A DNA stretch of 64,000 nucleotides from Lonicera japonica (GCA_021464415.1 CM038471.1:36553234-36617233); one strand, 5' to 3'. Shown: positions 11,006 through 22,365, counted from the first letter of the stretch. Numbers and translations: made by a program. The notes: generated by a model not told the origin, from the sequence alone.

Positions 11006-11901
11006 TGATGGTGCAAAGTATTAATTCAATTTACCCCGCCAACCTCGAGCGGACATGTGGTCGTCCACGTCAGCTATCGGACCTGTTTCTGTATAAAGAG
11101 CTCGGAGGAGCCTTATTATGACTTTGGAAGAAGGATAGAGCCCCTCAAGGGCTGGGTACCTGCTCAAGGGTCAATTATGTATGACAAATTATGAGGCCCG
11201 AGCCCCGGAGCTCTTTCGACGAGCTCCGAAGCTCTCTCTCTTTCTCGCCCAACCACCTTGCCAGAGTGGTTAGCGAAGGCATGGGAGACTGTAACCTTCT
11301 CTGCAGAGCGCGCAGAACTCCCCTCACCCTTATTAAATGCACACCAACTGCATTTAATGCACCGAAATTCTTGGAGAAGCAAGGTCAGAGTTGGTACTGG
11401 TCGAAGCATGGCCCCAGACCTGCTCTGGGAGCTCTGGCCATACGTCTCCTCTAGTCATATATATACAAGGAGCATTTACTTCTCCCAACAACCAAGTTCT
11501 GATTATGTTCCAATTGAGAAGAATCAGAGAGAAACATGACACATCACAAATAAGTACAAAAAGGACATAAGCAGAGCTCGGCAGCTTGCTTCAGGGCTCC
11601 TCAGTTAGAGAGACTAAAATTATAGTAAGCTCAGCTTTCCTTTTATTGTAATATTGAGAGAATAGAATAGTTAGAGAGACTTTTGTGAGTTTGTAACACT
11701 TGTTGGTTTACTATCAATACAAGGCAAACCAAGCTCCTGACTCTATTCTACAGGGGAGGACTAACCCGTATATTCATACGAGGCCAACCTCCTCTATAAA
11801 TCCTCAACTCTCTTAAATTCAACACATTTATCTTTACTATTCCAATCATTTGTCATAACCTTTTGACTATATGGTCTAAAATACCTTTCCAGTTTTTAGC
11901 A
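11006..11901 (+). repeat. 3' LTR of the Tat-like element (896 bp)
   Basis: It starts TGATGGTGCAAAG after the polypurine tract and ends TTTTTAGCA. The last 406 bp match the truncated 5' LTR. A TATA-like CATATATATACAAGG lies at about 11456-11470. The sequence immediately after the end (CAAACAAATATTAAG) is homologous to block B at about 49803, which fixes the right boundary. Confidence 0.85.
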
Positions 11902-12479
11902 CAAACAAATATTAAGATAAGTTTTAACTCGCTTTTAAGGGACAATTTAATTGGGAAGACTCTCATCTGTATAGCTAATTAATATTTCTTAATAACAAAA
12001 AAATAATACTCTAATCCTTGACTAGAATGTTTTTAAAAAAATGACAAAATAATTTTCCTTATGTAATTAAGGTGTTTTTGCAAAACAAAATTCTCAAAAA
12101 CAATTTCGTCATTTAACATTTTTTGATTGCTTTAATTATTTAATTATGTTTGGGAAATTAATCATCAAAAGTATAGAATTATAATAGGGAAAAAAAAAAC
12201 TTTAGAATTGAACTTTTCAAACACATTTATGATATATATATATATATATATGAGATGAGTTCAAGTTACACCTGGTGTAAAATAAAGAATTTTTACACCC
12301 ACTCATAACTTTCTATCAATTTCATAATTCATCAATCTAATCGTTCAATGGGCTTGTTTGTTTGCTTAAATTATCTCATTTATAATTGTTTCTTTATAAA
12401 TTAACAAATTGAATATTTTTTTTCATTTCAACATAAAATACCGTGGTGTGATTTTTTCGACATAAACTTGTATGATAGT

Positions 12480-13412
12480 TAGGGGTGACTTAAATTACCG
12501 AAAATTCCGAACCGACCGACTTACCGACCGATCCGAGAAGCTTGTTGTACCGAAAATTCGATTGACCAAAGTATCGGTTGTAGAACCGACCGAACCGACT
12601 ACATTCAGTGTTGAAGTCGGTTTTAGTTTAATGATTTCGGTATTAAACCGAACCGACCGACTATTAATAATTAATTTATTATTTATATAATTATATATAT
12701 TTATTAATTTCATAACCAAAGGTCCAAAGCTCTCTCACTGTCTCACACGGGCCACACGCACCACTGCAGTAATTGATTACACTCATTTACTCATTTACTA
12801 ATTTACAAATCAAAAGAAAACAAAAAGGGAAAAAAAGAAAAGCCCTAATCGTAAATCGTCTTTTTCGCACCAGTGCGCAGCTGGCTCTCCGTTTGCCCGT
12901 AGATTACCATTCTTCTTCTCCAATCATCTTCTCCAACGTACCCCTGGTGTGTGTTGTGCTTTTGTGATCTGTTTGAACTCTTGGTTTCTTTTAATTTTAT
13001 AGACAAACAGTGCACTGTTGGTTATGAAAGAGGTGAGTAGGTGACTAGTTATGAAAAAACAGTGCACTATTTGAACTCTTAGTTCCCTTTATTTCAATTT
13101 TCTTCTTTCTTTTTCTTTTAAATTAATTTTTGTTTGCATGAGTTTGGACTTTGGATGATTAATTTTTCCTTTAAATTTGGAGAGTTTGTTTATGAAAGAG
13201 GTGAGTAGGTGACAGTTTTTTGGTTTATGAATCAGTCAATTAGACTACAAGTTTTCTGTTCAGTCGGTTCTACCGACCCGCACAACCGATTTCAATCGGT
13301 TATACCGACATTTTCGGAACGAAACCGGTTCTATTTTTCTTGTACCGACTTCATTCATTTCGGTCGTTGGGGACTAATTATTGGTTCGGTATACAGACTG
13401 AAGCCACCCCTA
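12480..13412. mobile_element. Non-autonomous hAT-type DNA transposon (933 bp)
   Basis: The termini are TAGGGGTG and its complement CACCCCTA, flanked by a perfect 8-bp target duplication ATGATAGT (12472-12479 and 13413-13420). An 8-bp duplication is diagnostic of hAT. Subterminal regions are packed with CCGAACCGACCGA and its complement CGGTTCGGT, typical of subterminal transposase-binding repeats. No transposase is encoded. A short direct repeat (TGAAAGAGGTGAGTAGGTGA) occurs at about 13026 and 13193. The insertion is absent from block B, whose empty site lies at about 50369. Confidence 0.92.
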
Positions 13413-14582
13413 ATGATAGTTATAATTAGTTATGTAATTTCAACTACGTCTTTACGTTTTCTTAACAACCAAATGTTCAAATTAGATAATTCACGAATTG
13501 AACAATTTTAAATTGTATATTTCGTAAATTGGAGAACAACCGATTTATAAGTAAATTATAATATCTCAAACATGCGTGCAAAAGATTGAACTAATTGGAT
13601 ATGCGTAAGTCTCTCATCATAATAATTTTATATATTGAATTATGAACCTTACAAAAATTAAGTAAAAATAAGTATAAAGATTATATAGTTACAAATATCG
13701 AATTGACTTGAAACTTTTCATGCTTGATAGACACAATAAAAATAGATTATCTAACGACATAATTGATAAATTATGAATATGATAAAAAATTATAGATCGA
13801 TGAATTATGAATATTATTGGCTGATATAGAAGAAATATTTGTGCAATATCATCTATTGTAATTGTGAGTGATATTAGTCCAAAGCTTTCAAAATTAATTG
13901 ATGGCAGGTTCAGAATCACCACATGTATTGAAGCATAACAACAATTAGCAGCACTTACGGCAACATCTTTATTACGCCCTCGATGCCAGCATTTTTAATG
14001 ATATTCGACTATTACCAAAAGTGACCCACAGAATATAATCTCTTCTCCATTTTTTATACTTATTTGATTTGAGTTTTGATATGTATATAAAATTTTAAAT
14101 TGATAAATTCATCATGTATAGTAGGAATCTTTTATAATGCATGTAAAAATGTTAAATTATTAGTTGATGAGACTCATCATACTTTATATGCGAGATTATC
14201 ATTTTATACTCCATGAATAAATAAGAATTCGAACAAAACGAGCATTCAACATATACGTGGGTATATAATAATAGAACAAAAATTTGAATGCTTTCTGTTG
14301 TTTGAAAGTAGAGAGAGAAATTTGGGTTGGCAATAGTGTTTTTAAATAGAAAAGGCTGAGATCAATGGTATGTAAATGTATGCGTGAAATTATAGAGAGA
14401 GAACGTGTAGCATGTTATATACTGTTTATACTTGTCACCACGAACATGACCCAATAAATTACCAAGTGATGTGTTCGAAATTTGTATACTACTTTGTATG
14501 TAGGATGATACGATACAAACTATTCTACCCATTAAAAACATAAATTTTATGAAAATATAAAATAAAATCAATTATAAGTATT

Positions 14583-14757
14583 TCATTATTAGGCATTTCT
14601 GTCTAGCCTGTTGATTGCCATTGGTATACAGCCCATTGAGCAAGCCCATATTTCATTAACCAAATATATTGTTTGGTAAGGCTTAAGGTTTGTTCAGCGT
14701 ACAGTTAATTTGTGCATCCAGAAAAAATAACCCACCGTCTCGTATGGGTAAGCCCAT
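14583..14757. repeat. Remnant of repeat R1 in block A
   Basis: Starts TTATTAGGCATTTCTGTCTA and contains GCCTGTTGA and GCCCATATTT, matching the start of the repeats at 16216, 51243 and 59598. Only the first ~175 bp remain. The rest, present in block B to about 53065, is missing here. Confidence 0.7.
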
Positions 14758-16215
14758 ATTTCATTTACCAAATAATTTTATGACATTGTCTTAGATTATT
14801 CAAGTTACAAAATTGATAAATGACCTAACGCATAACTTAAAAGTGACTTATTTGATATAATTTTTTATGGTGGTCATAGTCCTTGTATGTTTTTTTTTTT
14901 GACTTTTTTGATTTTTTTGATTTTGTTACGAATGTCCTTTACTTGTATGAGCTATACGAGTATTCTTCACTTGTATGATTAAAATTTAAAGAAATGGTAA
15001 GTTTACTCTTTTCTACCCTATAAGTTTGTGTTATACCCATTTACTTTTTCCGCTGTGAACTCAGGTATGCTAAATTTGCCCATTTAACTTACCTGGTGTG
15101 GATGCCCTTAGAGAGAGAAATAGAGTTTACTTCTATAATTCTTCTCTCTATATTTATTATGGAGTAAATCATTTGCTAAGTTTAAAGATAAAGTTTACAA
15201 TGTGCTTATTATGTGAGTTTGATCTTATTTAATTTTTATTTTTTTTGTGAAATTTCTTGGTTAGTATTGTTAAATATTATTGAATTCCTCTTCTTTCCCA
15301 TTTAATCAACCATTCTACAATCTTACAAGATATTCACATATGATGATTTGACTTTATATGCCAAATATATCTAGTTCTTAAGTATAAATGGGGAGATAAT
15401 ATACTTGTATATTTCTTGAAAGATTGTGTTCCTCCAATCAATGAAAAATTTGCCTTTTTATATCAAGTATATATATTGAGTTCTTGACTTTCATAGAATC
15501 ACCATAAATTTATGACTACAATCTTTGATATCTTAATGATATAGTGAGTGCTTTACACACTTTATGTGATGTTTTAAACTCTTCATCTTCTTATTTAAGG
15601 TGTGACCAAGGAGAATCTTTATGTTTATGTCACAAACAATGCCACACCATTAAACAATTATTCATTGTATATTTATCAAACTAATTTACAAGGATGACTT
15701 TATCTCCCAATAGACTTTTTAAGCTTGGACAAAGGAATTGTTGAGATCAATTTTTGAATTAACTCTTTAGTTGATTATTATTCTCAAACAAGTCAATTGC
15801 CTAGAAGGAAAATTAACCGTAAGTTCTCAAATGCTTAGAATGCTTTATCTTTTATTTAATGAATTTCGCTTCAATATTTTTGCACCCTTTGCTCCGAGAT
15901 AAGGATTAGAAATTCATACCCGGTTGAATCTTGATTACACTTTCTCTTTATATATGATTTTATACATGGAGGAATGAGTTGCTAAGGCTTCTCACCTTTT
16001 GTTTAGAAAAGTGTAATACGCTCTCCATTTAGGAAACACATTTAAGAAACATGTATGAGATCATTTTCACGTATATAACTTTGTTAACAAACCAATTCCG
16101 ATTGTTTTGGCTCTTTCTCAAACTTTATCACAATCACTATTAATTTACATTTGTGATTCTAGAAAAAAAATCAAACAACATTTCAAAGAAGATAAATCCA
16201 TTATATTATTTGTAT
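14758..16215. other. Non-coding spacer between R1 remnant and R2 (block A)
   Basis: AT-rich sequence without a recognisable gene. From about 15105 it matches 53515-54399 of block B. The empty site of the block-B copia element is at about 16151-16160 (ACATTTGTGATTCTAG here against ACATTGGT in B). Confidence 0.6.
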
Positions 16216-17110
16216 TTTTCATTATTAGGCATTACTGTCTAGCCTGTTGAGCACCATTGGTCTACAGACCATTGAGTAATCCCATATTTGATTAACTAAA
16301 TATGTATTGTCATAACTAGACCTGAGGTCAGAGATTTTTTGGTAAGGCTTAAGGCTTGTTCATAGGCATAATTAATTTAACCATATTTTCAGTTGAATTA
16401 GTCAAGTGCATCTTAAAAACTTTCTCGTTTTCAAATTAAGAATTTACTATTTTTTTGAATGTTTTTAATTAAAATTTTAATAAAATTTTAATTTGCCAAC
16501 GATTTTGTAATATGTTGACCTTTTTCCATCATTTCTTATGATAGTTATAGATCCATGGCTTATATAAAAAGCTATGTCATGGAATTATCATTTTGTATTA
16601 AAAATAAATCCTTTTTTTATTTTCACAACCTAATCAACGTATATTATTCAAATTCATGGTAGAAAATAAATTTTATTCTAAAATATAGATTGTGATGAAA
16701 TTATTTACTTCCTACAAGAATGTGAAAATCAATAATGGAAGCTGGATGGAGGAAGAATCTTAAATACTTACGTATCCAACTCTTCACAATCTCATTTGCG
16801 TGAGGAATATATATTTCTAGTTGAAGACTTTAATTTTGTTGTTTTACAATATAGTATACTAATAGCACAGTGAAAAAAAATTAATAAATAAAATGACATG
16901 CAATTGATTACATTAGAGAGAAATGAAAGAATGGGGTGCTGTCTGTGAATAGAATTTTGTTGATTGGAAAATTAAATTTTAACCGAAACTTATGAACACG
17001 TTTAATTTAGCAATTCAATTTGGCTTCCTAAAATAGAAACTGATTGGGCAACTAACTCACAAATTTGAGAGAGATGTTTTTGTTTGTTTCTACAATAGCC
17101 TAGTGCGGAA
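16216..17110. repeat. Repeat R2 in block A
   Basis: Matches 59598-60860 (R2 of block B) and much of 51243-53065 (R1 of block B), from TTATTAGGCATTACTGTCTA to AGCCTAGTGCGGAAG. It lacks an internal ~390 bp stretch that both block-B copies contain. It lies about 1.5 kb upstream of the MES gene; no coding frame or RNA gene is recognisable in it. Confidence 0.7.
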
Positions 17111-17564
17111 GCGTGAGGTTAAAAGAATAAAAGTATCGTCTTCAAGCTGGCTCTTGAATTAACAAGAAAATAGAGAGAATTCTTAAAATTATGATTTATT
17201 GAAGAAAAGATTCATTACTACATCAAAGGAACAAAACTTACTTATACTATCAAAATTCTAGACATACCATTAACAATTAGGATTAATTGGAGGCTATTCC
17301 AAATAAAATCATTTACATAAGGAAACCTAAATTAACAATAACAAAATATACCAAAATTAATATCCTAGACTTAACAAAACTCCAATAATTAAAATAAAGT
17401 AAATATTGCCCTTATAATAATAAAATAAAAATACACAAATAATAAATTAAAATCGTCTTAACGCGTTCCGCGACACATTGTTTTTCCCTTTTTCTTTGGG
17501 ATAATCTAAGATAAATCCTCCATAGATTATTCTGATTGACAAAAGATCCAAGGTAATTAATGCT
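17111..17564. other. AT-rich upstream region of MES copy A
   Basis: Shared with block B at about 60861-61320. No gene is visible; the sequence is A/T-rich with short A-runs. Confidence 0.5.
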
Positions 17565-17692
17565 TTGATGGTAAAGAAGTACAGCTTACCAACTACTCCA
17601 ATCAAAGGGGCCGGCTGGAATTACCAACCACGAATATATAAATGGGACGAAATCTATAAAGATAGAAAGCTTTCTGCCAAGGTATTCAAATT
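17565..17692 (+). other. Exon-like open segment present only in block A
   Basis: An open frame from 17565 or 17568 reads PTTPIKGAGWNYQPRIYKW followed by a charged tail and LSAK. It then reaches AAG|GTATTC, a plausible splice donor near 17680. Block B has unrelated sequence at the matching position (about 61335-61400). Codon use looks less AT-biased than the flanks. I do not recognise the protein. It could be a captured or stranded exon from another gene, or simply a chance ORF. Confidence 0.3.
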
Positions 17693-17925
17693 TTCGTATT
17701 TGAGGTTTCTTTTAATTATATATATGCCCATTTATACAGAGATATATGTGTATATGTAGATATGTAGATATGTTTGTATTTATAGATGTATATATATGGT
17801 TAGAAAAATACCTATATTGTGTTCCTTCAATCTGAACATTTGTAGGTCTCTCTCTCTATATATATGTATGGAATACACACACATATATGTATGAGTTTGT
17901 ATATTAAGAGAGAATCCCTCACTTT

Positions 17926-18200
17926 TTATAAGGGATGCTCATTTGCGAGGGTAAATGGATGAATTTTGTTACAAAAAATTATGATCTGTACAATGAGTAG
18001 ATCACCTCCACGAAATTTTATCTAAAAATTCAATATAGAACTAGTTGTAAGGAAAAATTTATATCTATGTGTAATTTCGGCCGTTTTGAAATTTTTCATG
18101 ATCATCTCACCCACTTTCAAATTAAACTTTTTGATGAAATTTGGCGGAAGTGATCTATTTATGATATAGATCATTTCTGGAAATTTTCATACAAAAACAC
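17926..18200. mobile_element. Foldback MITE copy in block A
   Basis: Contains AAATGGATGAATTTTGTTAC and ATGAGTAGATCACCTCCACG on the left. Imperfect inverted counterparts lie on the right (about 18130-18200: TTTGATGAAATTTGGCGG and GATCTATTTATGATATAGATC). The same arrangement occurs at 61508-62840, 52166-52556 and, degraded, 47230-47480. Ends are diffuse and no target duplication is clear. Confidence 0.6.
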
Positions 18201-18504
18201 TTCAAAATAAAATTATGATAATGCATATATATATATATGCGTGTGTATGTAGACATATTGAGAAAGAGACTCCATAGAAATAGAAATGGTTGCATACAAG
18301 AAAAGGAGAAAAGGGCAGTTATCCGTTTTGGTTTTACTGGAGAAAATTGGCATTGCTGCATTAGTCCCTTGTAGTTGTAGATGGGCAGTCAAAGTCAATA
18401 ACCCCTTACATTTGTGTCTTGATATTTAGTCCCCATCATACTTCCAAATTTAGCAATTAGTAAATCACCACGGATTGATAAAAAAATCCAATCAAAGTTC
18501 GTAA

Positions 18505-18596
18505 AAGTACTATATATTTTCTAGTCAGACAGCAAGAAGCCTATATATTCATCGCAACAAATTACTACCTACAAACAAAAAAGAAAGGAAAACAAA
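18505..18596 (+). promoter_or_regulatory. Core promoter and 5' leader of MES copy A
   Basis: Two TATA-like motifs are visible: ACTATATATTTT at about 18509-18520 and CCTATATATTC at about 18540-18550. The second is followed by a ~47-base A/C-rich leader typical of plant 5' UTRs that ends AACAAAATGG, a good plant start context. The block-B gene keeps the motif but not the leader. Confidence 0.5.
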
Positions 18597-19714
18597 ATGG
18601 AGGCAATTAGAAGGAAACAAGTATTATTAGTTTTTCTTGTAGCACTATTCCTAGTGCAAACCGCAAATGGAGATCACTTTGTGCTAGTCCATGGTTTGGG
18701 CCTCGGAGCCTGGTCATGGTTCAAACTAGTGCCCCGACTATCGTCATACGGTCATAATGTTACAGCCATTGACTTGGCTGCCTCGGGCGTTGACCTGAGG
18801 CAGGTGACTGACATTCCCTCCATTGCTGATTACTTTAAGCCTTTGAGGGACTACATGGCCTCTCTTCCTTCCCAAGAGAAGGTGATACTCGTAGGTCACA
18901 GTCTTGGAGGGTTAGCAATCTCGCAGTCCATGGAACTTTTTCCTCAGAAAATCAAAATTGCGATTTTTGTTACTGCTTTTATGCCCGGTCCAAATTACAA
19001 TATATCTACGCTCAATCGAGATGTATGTATTGTGGCTTTATTTGTTATGGTATTCTGTAAAAAAAAAATTCCAATATATTGAGATAGATAGCTTAATTAT
19101 GCAATGCGTTGATTATGTTTTGTTTGTTATGTATTGAAGCTAGCCCCAACAGTTAATCTTTCCCAGCTGGACAACAGTTATATAAATATCAACGGGACAA
19201 CTGCATTACTAATTGGGCCCAAGTACATGAGAAAGTATGCATTTCAGAATAGCCCTATTGAGGTAAATGAACTTGATCGAACTGGATATATCTGGGTGGT
19301 TTAAAGATTAGAGGGGGAGGGCCTTTAATTAACTTGGGCACCTTTTTTGAATTCTCACAATCAACATGTTTGATTGAGTGCATTTGATGAAAAAGCATTA
19401 TCGATAATTTTTTGGTTTGTTTGTGGCAGGACTGGGTACTGGCAACTTTGTTGGTGAGGCCGTCACGTAACTACAGTGAACAAGACATGTCAAATGTGCT
19501 AATGTTATCAACCAAAAAATATGGTTCAGTCAATCGAGTTTTTATAATATCTGGTCAAGACAAGCTTCTAGTACCATCTTTCCAACAGCTCATGGTAAAA
19601 AGAAATCCTCCAACTGAGGTCCAAGAAATCACAACGTCAGATCACATGGTGATGTTGTCTAGGGTGGATGAGCTTTCAGTGCGTCTCAAAAAAATTTCCT
19701 TAAGTTATTATTAG
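18597..19714 (+). CDS. Secreted methylesterase/hydroxynitrile-lyase-family alpha/beta-hydrolase, copy A (3 exons)
   Basis: I assign exons 18597-19022, 19140-19262 and 19430-19714, all phase 0 with GT-AG introns, giving 277 residues. Residues 1-25 form a basic-then-hydrophobic signal peptide ending TANG. The fold is that of plant MES/SABP2/hydroxynitrile-lyase proteins, which hydrolyse methyl esters of small hormones or act on related small substrates. The catalytic triad is visible: Ser102 in GHSLGG, Asp227 in SGQDK and His255 in SDHM, with the Asp-His spacing of 28 usual for the family. The N-terminal oxyanion segment reads HGLGLGAW, where family members usually have HGxxHGAW. N-glycosylation sequons NVT and NIS fit a secretory route. 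The substrate cannot be told. The product looks intact; exon 2 carries more differences from copy B than exon 1. Confidence 0.9.
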
Positions 19715-20273
19715 CCATATGTAAAATTCCCAACTACCCTAATAATATAAAGAAAAAGATGTGTAAATTGAAGTATGTAACGCATCAGATAATAATATAA
19801 ATAAAAAAGAAGTCGATCTCAATTAGTACTCACTAGCAATGGCACTTCTCTATTTATCAATAAAAGCAAGTTTATGAAAAAAAATAAATTGTGTTATTAT
19901 GTGTTCACTTAAAGTGGATTGATTAATTTTGGACATCTTATCTTTGAGTTATGTTGTCAATGTTTATTTTTCAGTTTGTTCCTAGAGACCTTAATAACGT
20001 TGCCCACAATTTAGCTTCTGTAGCCAAATGCCCACAATCTTCTTTCTTTCCCAGAAGAAGAAGATCGAGATAATGAAAAATTCATTTCCATAAGTTCATA
20101 TAAATATCATTCCTAGAAAGAAAAATTACGGACATATGAGGTACTAGTATAGTAGAAAAAGGGTCGAGTTTTCCCACCTCACGTTTAGGTTCAAGCCGCA
20201 AGAACCTTATTTCCCTTCCCCCTCCCTCCTGTGGTGGACTCAAGAATTTGGCTAAAGGGTGGCAAAATTTAAA
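19715..20273. other. 3' flank of MES copy A with a relict hAT end
   Basis: Contains AATAAA-like signals (AATATAAATAAAAAAG near 19793, CAATAAAAGC near 19858) that could serve polyadenylation of the MES gene. At 20230-20270, TGTGGTGGACTCAAGAATTT resembles the end of the hAT at 61821-62804 (complement of its right end, CAGTGGCGGACACAGGAATT). No gene is seen. Confidence 0.5.
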
Positions 20274-21060
20274 TGTAATACCCCGTTCATGTATTCTACC
20301 GGTTGCCTTCATTTGGTCGATTATTTCATATCGGATGGTGAAATCCCAGTTTATTGAGTTTTGTAATGCTCTGGCACCTTGTACCAGTCGTATTAGTCTA
20401 CTTACACTTTTGTGAGTAATCGTTCAGCGATTCGGGTGGTCCGAATCGATTTCGGGTTGTAAATTGTGAGTTTCGGTCTTACGCGATTGATGGGTTTTAG
20501 TCAACTTTGGAGCCACGTAACTTTTCTGTCTCTTATCCGATTTAGTTTCTGTTTGCGTTTTTGTTTTGGTTTCATAACATTCTAAAACTTTGATGTTTTG
20601 ACCGAAATCCAATTTGTACTCCTCGTTGGTCAAAACAACTTTCAAAGTAGGCCGGTAAGTATGATCTAGTCATTCGGTAGTGCTGCGGCAGATCACTGTT
20701 TTTGGAGAATTTTTGGAAATTATCCATCTAGAATTTGGGAAGACTTCCTCTTACGAAATTGTAGATATTTGAATTAGCTTTTCGTTGACATAAAGATCAC
20801 CCTAATCCGAGTTCCGAGCAAGGAGTTATGACCAAAATATCAACAGTGGTTAATGCTGTAAAACAAGGTTTGGCTGAGAGCTCCCAAGATCGATCTTGGG
20901 AGGTCCAAGATCGATCTTGGAGTCCTATGTGTTGAATTTTAACCCATTTTTAACGCCATTTTCTCACCATTTATCACCACAAAACACCTAATTCGACCCA
21001 TACACCCCCACAACACCTCAAGAGAGTTCTAGAGGGAAAAAGTGAAAGATTCTTGAGGCT
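20274..21060 (+). repeat. LTR fragment, probably chromovirus (Tekay/Del-type) gypsy
   Basis: Begins TGTAATACCCCGTTC, the usual start of Tekay-type LTRs, and contains GAGTTATGACCAAAATATC near 20823 and CACCACAAAACACC...CTCAAGAGAG, familiar from the R region of these LTRs. No primer site or pol follows, and the 3' end is not defined, so this is a truncated relic. It also contains two adjacent palindromes (20881-20921). Confidence 0.5.
20881..20921. repeat. Two adjacent perfect palindromes
   Basis: A 22-bp palindrome (20881-20902) and an 18-bp palindrome (20904-20921) share the core CCAAGATCGATCTTGG and are separated by one base. They lie in the LTR fragment. Confidence 0.8.
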
Positions 21061-21307
21061 TATTTTATTGCATTTTTTTATTTTAGTTGAATTGAGAACT
21101 TCAAATTGTGTACTTGTTAAGAAAGAACAAAAAAAAGAAAGGAAGTTCAATCCCGCCCATATCAAGACTCCAAACTCCTGTTGCAAGACAATCACCATTA
21201 CCCACTGGAACAATTGTCCTGTTGTTTACTTTTATTCAGCCAAAAAATATTTTCATTTTACCTACTATAACTTATATATATATATATATATTTAAGGAAA
21301 AAAAATT

Positions 21308-21373
21308 CAGGGCCCTGCTATGTCGGGAGCCCTAGGCGACTGCATGGATCACCTATGCCCAGGGCCGGCTCTG
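21308..21373. mobile_element. Terminal fragment of a hAT-type element
   Basis: The right end CAGGGCCGGCTCTG (complement CAGAGCCGGCCCTG) is a common terminus of plant hAT elements, and the following GGCGACTGCATGG/CCCTAGG pattern fits its subterminal sequence. I could not find a matching left terminus, so only the end is called. Confidence 0.5.
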
Positions 21374-21541
21374 CTTATAATGACATTGAATTGGTCATAG
21401 TGAGTGGCACTATAACAAGATGACCCAAGTCGAACAGTTGGTTAATTATGGTTGATGCGAAAAATATTTTGAGTTAATAGATTTGTTGTAGGGGTCTCTT
21501 GATTTTCTATAATTAGTATAGATGTGTGGATAAGAGACTTA
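21374..21541. other. Short unassigned spacer
   Basis: AT-rich sequence between the hAT end and the Harbinger MITE; nothing recognised. Confidence 0.5.
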
Positions 21542-22365
21542 GGGGTTGTTTGTTTCAACATCTGAAATATTAATATAAATGCATTCATATTTCACAGGTG
21601 AATATGATCGTTTGTTATTTAAATTTGCAAAGCTTAGTCATTAATTGGCCGATCAAAGGTGAATATGGTTGTTTATTTTGTTAAAATTTTCAGAGGTTAA
21701 TCATTCATTTGCATCTTAATTGTTCAGAGGTATTATTACCTTGGAAATTCTTTTACTCTTCCGTCTGAATGGAAGGTGTATTTTTACCCTTTTGAGTAAG
21801 TTCTTAAAACTAAAAGCTAAAGGCATAACGGTCTGAATAACAAATTATCAACATTTAGATCATACATGCTAAAACCAGAAACAAATGAGATATTTAGATC
21901 AAATTTCAGGTTCAATACTTGGACTTTAAATTTATCTTCAGATTTAGGGGTAATTTGATTGCACCTCTTAAGTCTAAATGGTTAGACTTAAGATGGTTTA
22001 ATTTTGTTTTGTTGGTACAAAAATTCAAATCTGAACACTTATTTTATTTTGCCTCTTAAAAAATAAGAGGAAACCTTGCCTCTTAAGTTAGTAGTCTTAA
22101 TTTTAAAAAAGATAAAATATATGTTTTACCTTTATCTTTTTAAATGTAGTCTTTTTTATAAAATAAGTGGATAAGGGCAAATTTGTCCAAATAACACCTA
22201 TTCAGCATTCAGATGTGATATGTTTAAATAAGCAAAACCTATTCATATATGACATTCAAAAATAAAACAAACAGATTTTTTAGAGTTAAGAACTAGTTTT
22301 TCAGTGTTTTGTTTTCCAGTGTTTAGAATTAGTATTCATATTCAAACAAGGAAATAAACACACCC
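21542..22365. mobile_element. PIF/Harbinger-type MITE (824 bp)
   Basis: Starts GGGGTTGTTTGTTTC and ends GAAATAAACACACCC, an imperfect terminal inverted repeat, flanked by TTA on both sides (21539-21541 and 22366-22368). A TTA duplication with a G-rich TGTTTG terminus is the Tourist/Harbinger signature. It has no transposase. Confidence 0.75.

Larger units (their letters stand above)
670..11901 (+). mobile_element. Decayed Tat-lineage (Ogre/Retand-like) Ty3/gypsy retrotransposon
   Basis: The order is truncated 5' LTR, primer site, gag, protease, RT, the C-terminal part of integrase, a tandem-repeat block, an antisense gene, a polypurine tract and a 3' LTR. The sense-strand genes run in gag-PR-RT-IN order, which defines Ty3/gypsy. 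A long 3' region with tandem repeats and an antisense extra ORF is known from the Tat lineage. The coding regions carry many stops and frameshifts, RNase H and the integrase core are deleted, and a foreign solo LTR sits in the integrase. The element is therefore non-autonomous. No target duplication can be tested because the left end is missing. The right junction lies in sequence homologous to about 49803, so the element inserted into block A. Confidence 0.88.
11902..19714. repeat. Duplication block A (paralogous to block B, about 49803-64000)
   Basis: Long stretches match block B in the same order and orientation: 11902-12479 with about 49803-50368, 13421-13713 with 50378-50690, 14034-14755 with 50697-51385, 15105-16152 with 53515-54399, 16153-16890 with 59532-60260, 16910-17560 with 60660-61330, 17840-18600 with 61430-63092, and the MES genes with each other. 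A-specific sequence includes the hAT at 12480, about 315 bp at 13713-14030, and 15563-15727. A lacks about 390 bp that B has at 60270-60655. Confidence 0.88.

Noticed and set aside
12472..12719. Overlapping open frames on both strands
   Set aside because: Generated by CCGAACCGACCGA subterminal repeats of the hAT element; no transposase motif.
14583..14757. tRNA or SINE in the repeated GCCTGTTGAGCACC...GGTCTACAG segment
   Set aside because: No A-box/B-box pair at correct spacing, no cloverleaf, no poly-A tail; treated as repeat R.
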